A stretch of DNA of 64,000 bases from Canna indica (taxonomy: Eukaryota > Streptophyta > Magnoliopsida > Zingiberales > Cannaceae): NCBI GenBank assembly GCA_034359265.1, contig CP136892.1, forward strand, positions 7,860,501-7,924,500, given 5' to 3'. Made by a program: the position numbers and the translations under genes. This document shows, one piece after another, positions 43,090 to 53,649 of the stretch. Position 1 is the first letter of the stretch. Each line of letters begins with the position of its first letter. Under the pieces are notes generated by a model. The model searched no databases and was not told where the DNA came from. It worked only from the letters and a program-made list of their open reading frames with translations.

Positions 43090-44570
43090 ACCAAAATCTC
43101 ACGACTGCGGTGGAGGCGGTGGAGTCGACAGCGACTGAGTTGGGAATGTCGACTGGGTCGAGGAGGATGATAGCTGGGACATCATCGGTATATGAATGCC
43201 CGAGTGAGATGCAATCCGAGTGAGGAGGGCCTGTATGTTCTGCATCGTCTGTCTCAACTAGTCATTCGTCCGTCTCTGGTCCTCCATCGTATGCCTCTGC
43301 TCCTCTATCTTCTGTCACTGCTCCTCCATCGTATGTCTCTATTGTGTAAGCTTGGACTCCAAGGCCACTATCCAGCTCTGGTCTTGCATCCGGGACGTCG
43401 AGTGCCACTCACCGCAACGGGAGGGGACGGTGCCCCAAGTGGCCCTAACACGGCTCGTGCATGACCACTGTCTGCAAAGCCATAAACACGATCATGCTCC
43501 CAGCCACCTGCAGTCTCGACCCACGCTCCCGCGTCAAAGTCCTGCGGCGTGCCTCCACGCTCGATCACGTCCTCGTGTATATCTCCTACACACGTTTATA
43601 TTTTAAATTATATATATATATATATAAACTATAAATAAAAATTATGTAAATCAAATAGACATAAATACTTACCATGATGATCGAGGCCCGACAATCGACG
43701 TAGTCCCCCGCTCCTTGTCGCTGACGGTGAGTGCGCTCAAACACCTACATCAGGAAGGGGCGCTCAAACTCCTTGTCATCCTCTGCCACCTGCGTCTTAC
43801 ATTAGAAAATAAATACATTAGTATCTTTATACACAATATATAACTTAATTAAAAGTAAGAAAATTATACATATCATACGACACTCATGCATCGCAAAAGA
43901 CATTGAGCCACCAGTGTGGCGCGCTCCCGTGCTGTCCTCCAGACATGCGGTTTCTCAACGGTGTTTGGGAGACCTCCTGCCACTCAGGTGTGTCCCGTTG
44001 CTCAACGAGCTGGTGCCACACAGGTCCAAGAATTCACTCAGGATCGTGTCCCCAAGTCTGCCCAATGTGTGTGGCCCCCCAGCTATCTTATCATAGTTTT
44101 ACGGGCCTAGTGAAGCAGCCCATTTTAATGAGCGTGGCCAACGCGCTCCCATACGGCCACTACAAAAGTGGTTTGGTGCTCCGGCCATGTATAATGAGCT
44201 TGTAAAAAAATAAATTTATTATTACCGACCGATATTTAATATTAATATTAATTTAATAAATATACTTACTGAGAACTCTCGCCATGATAAATCTATATGC
44301 TCATGGGGCACGTGAGGCCATGTAGGCCACACCCCCTGCATAAACTTTTGGATCATCCCCGCTATCGTCCGTCGGACGTCCTCCTGCTCAAACCTGCACC
44401 AAATATAGTATAATTCTACATTATGATATATTGAATTATAAATAAATTATAAGGAATAATTAATGCATCTATTTATCTTCTTATGTGCACACTAACTGAT
44501 CTGTGCGACTCTCCCTTTGGTGGCTGAGAGAGAATTCTGTTAGGCCCTCGTGGCCTACGTCTCGATGTCA
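43090..44570 (-). pseudogene. Transposase_24 remnant of CACTA-5
   Basis: The last exon, read from about 43590, encodes GGTPQDFDAGAWVETAGGWE followed by HDRVYGFADSGHARAVLGPL. Exon 3 is at about 44205-43885 (HYTWPEHQ, then frameshifted WQEVSQTPLRNRMSGGQH-like coding with introns around it). The stretch 44380-44570 is the exon 1-2 region shared with CACTA-4. Multiple stops and shifts. Confidence 0.65.
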
Positions 44571-44604
44571 ATTAACAGGCATGGATCAGATGAAGGGATG
44601 GTGG

Positions 44605-44714
44605 CTGATATGATTGCTCGATGTCCCGACTTGACATGACTCCCCATAACAATTCCATATAAAATATCTTGGTGTGAATCCTTTTGTATACAGATGCATT
44701 GTGACAGTTTCTCG
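44605..44714 (-). pseudogene. TNP2 N-terminal fragment of CACTA-5, inner half
   Basis: The minus strand encodes TVTMHLYTKGFTPRYF-like and HVKSGHRAI/SREVGTS-like blocks in shifting frames. It continues beyond CACTA-2 at 50261. On its other side it is joined directly to Transposase_24 sequence near 44605, so the TNP2 core was deleted. Confidence 0.65.
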
Positions 44715-44724
44715 CACTACTAGA

Positions 44725-45003
44725 AACTTGGTCTTCAGCAACGGCCGCTCAAGCCGTTGCTATTTGCAACGACATTCTTACGGCCGCTCGAGCCGTTGCA
44801 GATATGTTGTATCTGCAACGGCTTTCTAACGGACATGCGAGCCGTTGCTGATGATTTTAATTATCAGCAACGGCTTTCTAACGGACAAGTGAGCCGTTGC
44901 TGATGATAACTTATTAGCAACGGCTTGCTAACGGACAAGTGAGCCGTTGCTGATGATAAATTATCAGCAACGGCTTTCTAACGGGCGAGTGAGCCATTGC
45001 TGA
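44725..45003. repeat. CACTA-2 sub-terminal repeats, promoter side
   Basis: Regular alternation of TATCAGCAACGGCTTTCTAA and ACAAGTGAGCCGTTGCTGAT, several copies, mirror of 13660-13950. Confidence 0.8.
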
Positions 45004-45006
45004 TAA

Positions 45007-45015
45007 GTTTATATA
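45007..45015 (+). promoter_or_regulatory. Probable TATA box of CACTA-2
   Basis: GTTTATATAGG lies just inside the sub-terminal array, before the GC-rich leader, pointing toward TNP2. Confidence 0.6.
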
Positions 45016-45300
45016 GGTCGCAGATCGCGCCCGACCCCCTTCTTCCTCCCGCTGCTGCCGCCGCCACCTCCTCTCCTTCCTCTCGCCGCCGCTGCCGACG
45101 CCGACGACGCCGACGATGCCTCCCGCTGCTGCCGACACTGTCAGGTATGTGCCCTCCGGCTGCCGTCTCTTCCTGTTGCGGCCGGTAGAAAATTTGACCG
45201 AAACCCTAAAAATAGGGTTTCGGCCGACGGCGGTCGGCCGATGGCCGCCGCTGGACCTTGTACATTGGCCGGACAGTGTGTCCGGCCAGTGTACTCCGGC
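45016..45300 (+). other. GC-rich leader region of CACTA-2
   Basis: Counterpart of 13330-13640. It contains GCC/GAC triplet runs and a hairpin at 45260-45294 (GTACATTGGCCGGACA...TGTCCGGCCAGTGTAC). Confidence 0.5.
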
Positions 45301-45412
45301 GCCAAAATTTGTAGTTTAATATTATTTTATTATTGTTTTTTAATTGTTAATTAATTATTTAGATTAATTATTTAATTTGTTAGAATAATTTTTAGGGTTT
45401 AGATTAATTTCG

Positions 45413-45515
45413 GAATTATCCACTTCGGACGCGCGCCGGAATCGTCCAATTCGGACTCGCGCCGGAATCGTCCACTTCGGACGCGCGCCAAAATCGTCCA
45501 ATATAGACTCGAACT
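45413..45515. repeat. 26-bp repeat array of CACTA-2, about 4 copies
   Basis: Units CCACTTCGGACGCGCGCC plus GGAATCGT; reverse complement of the CACTA-1 unit, as expected from the opposite orientation. Confidence 0.8.
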
Positions 45516-45705
45516 GTCTCGAAATATTTAGAAAATAATCATCCATCCGACGAGTTGATATGTTTCACGTACGCATCGACGAGTCGGATATGATTTAGCA
45601 AAACCTTAGATCCGTTCGGGGATTGTATGTTCATGTAAAAGAAGTAGATGATCTTTTATACGACGTACAATTCTTGAATTGTCCCTGATTGGATAATTTG
45701 GGAAT

Positions 45706-45899
45706 ATAGTTATTTGTACTGCACTTACGTTTTTATTTTAACTGTTAACTAATTATTCTAAATTTCGGCAACATCTCTCTTGTTCTCCGATACGCGCCCA
45801 GATGATATGCGTATTCGGAGAACTGTAGGGAGATGCTGCCGAAATTTAGAATAATTAGTTAATAGTTAAAATAAAAACGTAAGTGCTGTACGAATAACA
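45706..45899. repeat. Palindrome in the TNP2 leader of CACTA-2
   Basis: Two arms of about 88 bp, roughly 90 percent complementary by eye, surround a loop of about 15 bases (GCCCAGATGATAT). The right arm ends 73 bp before the TNP2 ATG. Confidence 0.85.
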
Positions 45900-45972
45900 T
45901 AAATCCTGAATGGAATAGGACAATCTCACCTAAAGACATTAACCAAAGAAATTGTCATTGATTGACAGAATC

Positions 45973-48024
45973 ATGTCGGCTGATCGAAGTTGAATGTACC
46001 GACGTCTTGATCGTGGAGCTTTAACGAATGAGTTTCGATTAGGCGTAACGTACTTCCTAAATTTCGCCTATTCGAATCGAAATTTCGTTAGCATGGGTGA
46101 TCAAATCCGATGTCCGTGTCGCATTTGTTCGAATGGACGATTTTTGGATCGGGAGACTGTCACTCTGCATCTATATACCAAAGGATTTGCACCAAGATAT
46201 TTTCTATGGACTTGTCACGGGGAGTCACGCGAAGTCGAGACGTCGAGCAATCCTGTCGTTCAGACATATGGTGAATCTTCCTCTGCTGGTGCTTCTTCAT
46301 CCGGTCAATGTAATCCCTATAGAACTATGATACTTGATAGTCTTGGGGGTCAATTCCACCTGAATGATAATGTTGATCGGCCAATTCTTCAGACATCAGT
46401 CCCACCAGATACTACAGCGGTTGATATCACAGAAGTACAAACGGCGATAGAGATTGAATTACCGAATAAAGAAGCTGCAGAATTTTACGAGATGTTGAAA
46501 GCTGTCGATGAACCTTTGTATGAGAATTGTCCTAAATAGACTAGGTTTTCAGCAATGACACAGCTCTTAAACATCAAGGCCGATTGTAATATCAGCGGAG
46601 TTGCGTATGATCGGATTGCTGGATTGATTAATGGAATGCTGCCTATTGATAACAAGTTTGAGCCAACTTTTTATAAGACTAAAAAGCTAATGAGAAAATT
46701 GGGGCTTGGGTACGAAAAAATACACGCGTGCCAAAATAACTGCATTTTATATTATAAAGAAAATGTGCAGTTGGATAAATGCCATGTATGTCAACACCCT
46801 CGTTACAAGGAGAAGAAATCGGTCCTACAGAAAAATATCCCGTTTAAGGTGCTTCGGTATTTTCCACTAACACCGAGGCTTCAAAGATTATTCATGTCGG
46901 AAAAGACAGCCCCCTACATGAGTTGGCATGCAAGAAGTCGTGATGATACAGTAATGACTCATCCATCTGACAGTGAAACATGGAAACATTTGGATACATT
47001 TGAATCGACAGTACAGACAAGATTTGATCGTCTTCCACGTAACGACGACGGGGGTGTTCGACATTCAGATGGACGTTTAAATATATTTTGTCACTCTGGT
47101 CGTGCTTTTGGTTCTCGTCCATCTCGACACTTAAGCGATGAAGAGTATCATTTGGCACACTTGTATGTATTACTCAATTGTCCAGAGATTGAACAATTCA
47201 TTGAAATATTTGACATTGAGATGGTGCAAAAATACTCTATTCACAACGATCAAGAATTGGAGAGATTACGGAATCGTGATTTCCCTATTTGGATTCAGAC
47301 TTACAGCAAAGATCACAGAGCTGAAATAGATGAAAGAATATTTTAGTTTGTTAGTGGACCGTCGCGACTTGTGTCGTGCTATAGCGGATATTTTGTTAAC
47401 GGGTACAAATTTCACACGATTGAATATTCATTTACAAAAAAGACGATGAATGCTGGGGTCTGCGTGAAAGGGACAACCTATGTTGAATGTGATATGGATT
47501 TTTATGGACTGGTGGAAGAAATGATAGAGTTGCACTACTTCGGCTTGAAATCAGTGATCCTATTTAGATGTCATTGGTTCGATACAACAGAAAGGGGCAT
47601 GAAAGTTCATCCAAAATACAAACTTGTTGAGGTTAATTATAAATCGAAATTGGCAGCAAATGAGCCTTTTATATTGGCATCACAAGCCGAACAAGTATAT
47701 TACGCGAAGTATCCGGCTCGAAATAAAGATAGAGCATATTGGCGTGTAGTCTGTAAGACAAAAGGTAGAGGAAAAATTGATCCGATAGTAGGAGAAAATG
47801 AGCTGATACCTGATATGACACATGGTTTCTATCAAGAAGATGATCCTCCTGCTGTAGATCGTATTATTCCAATACTCGAGGATGCAGACACAACGTCAAT
47901 TCAATTAGAAGTTGAATATGCTGATGATGACGATCATGAAATTGAGGAAGCTGGAGATGAAGAAGATGAAGAAGAGGAAGAAGAAGAAGAATTCGAAGAC
48001 TATTATTCAGATGATGAGGAATAA
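45973..48024 (+). pseudogene. TNP2 transposase gene of CACTA-2, core deleted
   Basis: A single frame runs from the ATG at 45973 to the stop at 48022-48024, broken by three in-frame stops: TGA 45991-45993, TAG 46537-46539 and TAG 47344-47346. The N-terminal transposase-associated domain (MYRRLDRGALTNEF, CPCRIC), the early Tnp2 zone (HACQNNCILYYKE, CHVCQHPRYKEKK, PYMSWHARSRDD) and the late DUF4218/DUF4216 part (SCYSGYFVNGYKFH, YFGLKSVILFRCHWFD, YKLVEVNYKSKLAANE, DRAYWRVVCKTKGRGK) are present. At about 47001 HLDT is joined to FESTVQTRFD, removing about 1.1 kb that contains the catalytic core. The tail is strongly acidic (Asp/Glu run). Confidence 0.9.
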
Positions 48025-48099
48025 TTGTAAAGTATATATTTTATTAAATATATCTCTACTATTTATACAATAATCTGATTATATGTCTGTTCGACAGAT

Positions 48100-49617
48100 A
48101 TGTCTGGTCGTGGTTATCCACGCAGGAGAGCTTCGGAGTCTCCGATCGGTGAGACTCCAGCACTTACTCATGCTGTTGATCCTCCTGTTGCTGATCCTCA
48201 TGAGGATGATACTGCCGAGGCTAGTACATCCAGACGCAGGCGGCCATGCGAGCCGAACAGGTGGCAGCCTCCACCAGCCACAGAGTCACGTAGATTGATT
48301 AGCGTGATTGGGGAGCGGTAATATATCATGAATTACGACAATTATACAAATTCATTATATCATAATATAATATTAAAATTTATTTTTGTTGTGCAGGTTC
48401 AAGCAAGAAGAAGTGCCGAGGAGCATTTCTTCTACTATTCGACGATACATGCACGAGGCATGGCCTACGTGGTCTCACGTGCCTAGCGAGCACGTCGACA
48501 TGCTATGGCGCAAGTTTGAGGCACGTATTATTATTATTTTTTTTACATGCATGATGATATATTAATATTGGTACTGATATTATTATTTTGCAGGCTCGCT
48601 ATACATGGGCCGAGGACCAGAGGCCCTTCATTTACGCTGCCTGGGAGGCTATTTCCCGGGCAAGGTACAACAGACAGCTGGGGCAGGGTCGGTCCCAGGC
48701 GATGGCCTGAGCTAGGACCACTAACATCGCGGAGACTCGGGGATACGGCCCCGATTGGATTACTCCGGATATATGGGACTAGCTCGTGGGAATATGGTCG
48801 ACGGATCGATGGCAGGAGGTTTCTCGGAATGCGGCTAGAAATCGCATGTCGGGGGGAGCAACGCGTCACACCGGCGGCTCTGTTGCATTTGCAATGCACG
48901 TGAACCGTATGGTAAGTATATCTTTTAATTATATATTTTATTTGTTACTATGTGTACTAATTAATGTATATGTTTTGTAAATGTAGACGACGGTGTTGGA
49001 TGACGGGACTGTCCAGCGACCCTCCCCCATGGCGGTGTTTGAGCAGACTCACCGTCGAGCACATAGGACGGGGGAGTACATCCACAACCGCGCTGCATAC
49101 ATTGTGGTAATTATATATTTGTTTAAATTATTCATTATATATTTATAATTTAAGTTTTATGATAAATATTAAACAAAAAATCAAACTCGAGTAGGAGACC
49201 TACAGCCAGACGGTGGTGCAGCGCGGGGGTACCCCCGAGGACTTGGACGCAGCATCGTGGGTCAAGGCCGCAGGTGGCTGGGACCATGGCCGCGTATATG
49301 GCTTCGCAGATAGTGGTCATGCGCGAGCGGTACTAGGGCCACTTGGGGCACCGACCCCTCCGGTCGCTGGTGAGCGGCCGTCCACCTCTAGATCCAGTTA
49401 TGATCATAGTAGCAGAATAAGGACTCTAGAGGACACGGTCGCGCGTCAGAGTCGGATGATGGAGGAGATGCATGCTATGCTACGCAACATGTCAGGTCAT
49501 CCCGAAGCAGGCATCTCTTCGGCATCATCTAATCCATCGTCCTCGAGTCAGTCCATGCCGGTGTACACTCAAGCACTCCAGACCCCGCCATATGATCCAG
49601 ACCATCCTCCATCGTGA
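48100..49617 (+). pseudogene. Transposase_24 gene of CACTA-2, five exons
   Basis: Exons: 48100-48317, 48397-48520, 48594-48911, 48987-49106 and 49195-49617. The protein starts MSGRGYPRRRASESPIGE and continues with RPCEPNRWQPPPATESRRL, RRYMHEAWPTWSHVPSEH, RYTWAEDQRPFIY, STDRWQEVSRNAARNRMSGG and HTGGSVAF, the Transposase_24 core. The last exon holds GGWDHGRVYGFADSGHARAV and the heptad-like RTLEDTVARQSRMMEEM. In-frame stops are TGA at 48708-48710 and TAG at 48780-48782; the latter is also present in CACTA-1. Intron 2 appears to have a GC donor, the others are GT-AG. Its role in En/Spm-like elements is thought to be binding of sub-terminal repeats. Confidence 0.8.
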
Positions 49618-49914
49618 TCGTGAGATTTTGTTTATATTGACTTTGTTACTGAGATATTGAACTTGTTTAATTTATATTGACGTTGTTACTGAGATATTGA
49701 TACTTCAATTTTGCATTTGAATTGTTTTTATACTATCGTGGATAATTATCAATATAAATATAATTGTTTTGATGTATATCTTGGTGTGTTTGTGATGTGT
49801 GAATGAATGTGTGTATGAGTGTATGGGTGTGTGAGTTATGTATCAGATAATGTATCAATGTATCAATGGAAATTTGGAATTTTAAATTTTTTCGTTACCA
49901 GGTTCACATCATTA

Positions 49915-50247
49915 GCAACGGCTTTCCCACGGCTGTCCGTGGGAAAGCCGTTGCTAAAAGTTTATCGAAAGCCGTTGCTGATGACCTACAGCAACGACTT
50001 AGCGATGGGCTTTTACTAACGGCGTTGCTACGGACTCAGTGGTCGTTGTTATTAATGTTATCAGCAACGGCTCGGTGTTCGTTGCTGATAATATTTTTAG
50101 CGACGGCCCGAGCGGCCGTTGCTGATACGTCGCTAAGTTATCAGCAACGCGAGTTTCTGTCACGGCTCTATTGCAACGTCTCGGCCGTTGCTGATACTCT
50201 TCGGCAACGGCGCAGCAACGGCATCAGCCGTTGCTGATGCCCATTTT
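49915..50247. repeat. CACTA-2 sub-terminal repeats, Transposase_24 side
   Basis: Mixed-orientation AGCAACGGC and GCCGTTGCTGA motifs, including the hairpin ACGGCTTTCCCACGG...CCGTGGGAAAGCCGT at 49918-49953. Mirror of 7490-7745. Confidence 0.8.
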
Positions 50248-50260
50248 TCTAGTAGTGTCG

Positions 50261-50434
50261 GTCCAAAAATCTTATGTTCGAATATTTTCAGCACGATCAT
50301 CAGATTTTATCACCACTAACGAATTTTTTATTCGAGTATGCGAAATTTAAGAAGTAAGTTACGCCTACTCGAAATTTGTCTGTTATAGCTCCACGATGAA
50401 TTCGTCAGTATATCCAACTTCGATCGCCCCACAT
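50261..50434 (-). pseudogene. TNP2 N-terminal fragment of CACTA-5, outer half
   Basis: The ATG at 50434 is followed by GRSKLDIPTNSSW-like decayed sequence matching the start of TNP2 in CACTA-4 (38003). It is separated from its continuation at 44714 by CACTA-2. Confidence 0.65.
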
Positions 50435-50503
50435 GTTCTGTTAAAGAGTTGGGAGTATCTTTAGATAATGTCTTTAGGTGGGATGATCCTATTTCATTCG
50501 GGA

Positions 50504-50708
50504 TTCATGTTATTTATATTATTTATATTGCACTAAGTATTTTTTTTAGTTATTAACTTCATTCTAAATTTCGGCAGCATCTCCCTACAGTTCTCCGAAT
50601 ACGCATATCACTAGGCGCGTATCGGAGAACAAGTGAGATACAATAGCCAAATTTTAAAAATAAATAATGACTAAAAGAAATAAACTAAGTGCAATATAAA
50701 TAACTATG
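50504..50708. repeat. Palindrome in the TNP2 leader of CACTA-5
   Basis: Inner arms GTTCTCCGAATACGC and GCGTATCGGAGAAC, outer parts ATTGCACTAAGTATTTTTT and AAACTAAGTGCAATAT, same place as in the other copies. Confidence 0.75.
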
Positions 50709-50881
50709 TTCTCCAATTAGAGACAATTCAAGGGTTGTACGTCGTATAAAAGATCATCTACTTCGTTTACACGAACATATATACAACCGCCGAACGGATC
50801 TAAGATTTTGCAAAATTAAAACTTGACTTGTCTATACGTGAAATGTATCAACACGTCATGATTATTTTTTAAATTTGTGAA

Positions 50882-50992
50882 TGTCGGTGCGAGTCCACAA
50901 TGGACGATTTCGGTGCGAGTCCACAATGGACGATTTCGGCACGAGTCCACGGTGGACAATTCAAGCAGGAGTCCACAGTGGACGATTCCGTA
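50882..50992. repeat. 26-bp repeat array of CACTA-5, about 4 copies
   Basis: Units GAGTCCACAATGGACGATTT plus CGGTGC repeat with small changes. Confidence 0.75.
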
Positions 50993-51579
50993 CTAACTAA
51001 CCTTTTAAGTAATTATTCTAAATTAATCTACAAACTAATCAAAATTAATCAAAATTAATCTACAAAATTAATCTAACTTAAGAAATAAAATTATATAATC
51101 TACAAATTAATCTAGAAAATTAATCAACATCAATCTAACAATTAACCAAAATTAACTTAACAATTAACCAACATTAACTTAACAATTAATCTTAACTTAA
51201 CAAATAATAATAATAATAAAATTAACCTAAACTACAACCGACTGGCGGCAGATCGAGGCCGAAACCTAGGGTTTCGGCCACAATTGGTCAGAGAGGGGGA
51301 GCATCAGGTTACTTGAACGGTGAGGAGGCCGCGGCGATCGGCGATCAGGCGGAGTAGCAGCGATCGACGACAGCGATCGAGCGGAGAAGCAGTGCGCGGC
51401 GAGGTCGAGAGGTAGCGGCGATCGGGCGTTGGGCGACAGGATCGAGAGGCAGCGCGCGGCGAGGTCAAGAGGCAACAGCGATCAGCGGCAATGGCAGCGA
51501 GGGCTTCGACGGTGAGGGATTCGAGCGTAGAAAGAAGAGCGTGAGAAGAAGAGAGGTCGGACGCGAACGCAAATAAAAA

Positions 51580-51983
51580 TTCTTTTCACCGACGGCTCGT
51601 CAGCCGTGGGTAAACCGTGGATTAATATTTACTATATCAACGACGGCCGACGCGGCCCTCTCTGAGCCGTCGTTGATTAGTTTTTCATTTTTGCGCTAAT
51701 CGAGCGCCATCATTTTATCACCGACGGTCGCCTAGCCATTGCTAATTACTAAATAATGTAACCGACAGCCTCGATAGCCCTCTCTAAGCCTTGACTGATA
51801 ACTTTTTTCATTTCACACGCCGTGCGTGCCATTGGATATGAGCGATGGTATGAGGCGGTCGTATGCGAGCCGTGGCTAATGGGTCACATCAGCCATGGCT
51901 TGTGCGGCTATCGGAGAACCGTGGATTCTTCTAACTGCCGAGGTGTTCGTCGGTGAGTCCCGTGGCTGATAGCCAATTAATAT
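51580..51983. repeat. CACTA-5 sub-terminal repeats, right
   Basis: Motifs GACGGCTCGTCAGCCGTGG, GACGGCCGACGCGGCC and AGCCGTGGCTAATGG in both orientations. The stretch 51240-51560 before it is the GC-rich leader, with GCGGCGATCGG-like repeats. Confidence 0.65.
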
Positions 51984-52011
51984 TCTAGTAGTGAAATATA
52001 AATTTTTAAAT

Positions 52012-52034
52012 ATATATATATATATATATATATA
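52012..52034. repeat. (TA)n microsatellite
   Basis: Run of about eleven TA units just outside the right end of CACTA-5. Confidence 0.85.
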
Positions 52035-52105
52035 AATATTAGAGATAACCACTCAATTCTGACATAATAAGATCATCTACGGCTTACATACATAACCATG
52101 AGAAT

Positions 52106-52111
52106 TTTATT
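52106..52111 (-). terminator. Possible polyadenylation signal of the dioxygenase gene
   Basis: AATAAA on the minus strand, 98 bases after the stop codon. It is the only canonical signal before the CACTA-5 end. Confidence 0.45.
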
Positions 52112-52208
52112 GAAGAATTTCGGGTTTCTCAAAAAGCGAAAACATTATTCTTAACATGCATGTCAGTATCCGTTCCCAGCTTTGACGTCTAATTAAGGAC
52201 TGAGGATT

Positions 52209-53578
52209 TTACAATTTAAGACGCTCTACAAGACTCTTCCCGTCGAGTTTGGAACCGTAGAATGCCTTCATTAACGCTCGGTAGTTCTCACTCTTGTACT
52301 TGGCCTTCCCCTCTTTCACAAGCCCCGGAAGAGGCCCGATCACTGCATCTTCCTTGGGGAAATGGAAAGCAGCCACCGAGAGACGCTCCCTCCTCGTGTT
52401 CACTATTGCTCTGTGCTCGATGCTTTTGTACTCCCCGTTGCTCAGTATCTGCACCATCAATTCTTCGTCAGTTCTAAAATATTCATCAAAACTTTTAAGC
52501 ACGTTTGTTAAATTTTATACCTCCAGCATGTCACCAACGTTGACAAGGAAAGCGCCAGGGAGCGGGTCCACCAGAAACCATTTCCCTTGGTGTTTGATCT
52601 GCAGTCCCGGGACGTCGTTTACCTGGAGGAGCAACGTCAAGCCGGGGGTCGCATCGGAGTGCGGCGAAAGGCCGAGTACCTCATCCGCTTTGGGGGATGG
52701 GGGATAGTAGTTGAACCTCGCTCCTTGGGGGAGATCTTCAAAAATATCAAGTAATTCCTCTGGTGCAATCCCCAGGCATTTAGCAATAAGCTCAAACAGA
52801 GTAGCTGCCACCCTCTTCAACTCCACAGAGTAGGATGAGAGTGTGTCCCTGAATTAAGTTGAGATAAATGATGCAAGAGAAAATTGAATTCAAAGGTACG
52901 TAATTAATTAACAAAGAAACGAGATGATTGTATAAAGAACCTGAAAGTGGGAGGACGAGTAGGCCAGAATCTCATATTTCTGATGTGGAGTGGTCGGGTC
53001 ATGAGGAAGAGCATGTCTCCCCAGTCTAATTTCTGGTCCTCGGACACAACGAAGGCTTGGCCGTAACCTTGTAAGTCGTTCGGCAACTGGGCGACTGCCT
53101 TCTTCTCTTCCAAAGGAAGGTTGAAGAAGTCGATGATATCAGCCTTCAGTTTCTCGATCACTTCGTCGGGAACTCCGTGATTTATCAGCTGTGGAATACA
53201 CCAACAACTGAGTTTGCACCATTAACTGGTTTTTGATATATGCATGAGTTTCTGGTCACTTACCTGGACGAAGCCCAAGCCTGCAAAGGCGTTGTGAAGC
53301 TTGGCAGACTCTTCTTGTGAGGTACGGCAATCGATAAGTCTAGCGAAATCAATGACCGGAGGTTCGATTTTTTCGCCGTCGGAAGCGATGGGATCAGTAG
53401 TCTTGGCCTCTGGCCTGAGGTATCTTGGTGGGACGGAAGTGGAGCCTTGGTCATAAATGGAAGCGGCAAGAGCTTGGACGTTGTCCACTGGAATGGAGGT
53501 TCCCATGTTGCTGAAGCTTACTTCGCCGGCCATCTCCAGAAGCTGCTTGCAAAGTGCAATTTCTTTTCTCAATTTCAT
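52209..53578 (-). CDS. 2-oxoglutarate/Fe(II)-dependent dioxygenase (SRG1 / norcoclaurine synthase-like family)
   Basis: Soluble plant oxygenase that couples oxidation of a small molecule to decarboxylation of 2-oxoglutarate; the substrate cannot be predicted. Minus-strand exons: 53578-53264, 53188-52941, 52848-52521 and 52448-52209, with GT-AG introns and phases that join without a stop. Starting at the ATG at 53533 (MAGEVSFSNMGTSIPV) the protein has 361 residues, the usual family length; the first in-frame ATG after the TATA-like box is 53578, giving 376. In the 361 numbering, the N-terminal DIOX_N region includes PPVIDFARL and GFVQLINHGVPDE. The Fe ligands are H236 and D238 (HSDATPGLTLLLQ) and H294 (YKSIEHRAIVN), and the 2-oxoglutarate pair is R304/S306 (RERLSVAAF). 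All are present and the gene looks intact. The product name is family-level only. Confidence 0.9.
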
Positions 53579-53633
53579 CAGAGATTGAAAGAGAGAAGGA
53601 AAATGCAAAGCATGTTCCACCAGATGACCGACT

Positions 53634-53643
53634 TAATTTATAA
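53634..53643 (-). promoter_or_regulatory. Probable TATA box of the dioxygenase gene
   Basis: The minus strand reads GTTATAAATTAAG, about 55-60 bases upstream of the ATG at 53578, a normal distance for a plant core promoter with a short leader. Confidence 0.5.
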
Positions 53644-53649
53644 CACAGC

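Larger units (their letters stand above)
44715..50257 (+). mobile_element. Complete CACTA transposon CACTA-2, 5543 bp, nested in CACTA-5
   Basis: It begins CACTACTAGAAA at 44715 and ends TTTCTAGTAGTG at 50257. The exact 3-bp duplication TCG lies at 44712-44714 and 50258-50260. Genes run on the plus strand in the order TNP2, Transposase_24. It closely matches CACTA-1 but lacks about 1.1 kb of the TNP2 core, so it could only move with help in trans. Confidence 0.95.
42368..51993 (-). mobile_element. CACTA transposon CACTA-5 (about 4.1 kb of its own), interrupted by CACTA-2
   Basis: It begins CACTACTAGAATA at 42368 and ends TATTCTAGTAGTG at 51993, with the duplication AAA on both sides (42365-42367, 51994-51996). 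CACTA-2 with its own target duplication occupies 44715-50260. Its terminal repeats are of the subfamily also seen in CACTA-4 (TCAGCCACGGC, GACGGCC) rather than AGCAACGGC. Nearly all of TNP2 is deleted, so it is a non-autonomous deletion derivative. Confidence 0.9.

Noticed and set aside
49866..50237. 123-codon open frame (and its counterpart at 7426-7791)
   Set aside because: It is translated sub-terminal repeat sequence of the CACTA ends.
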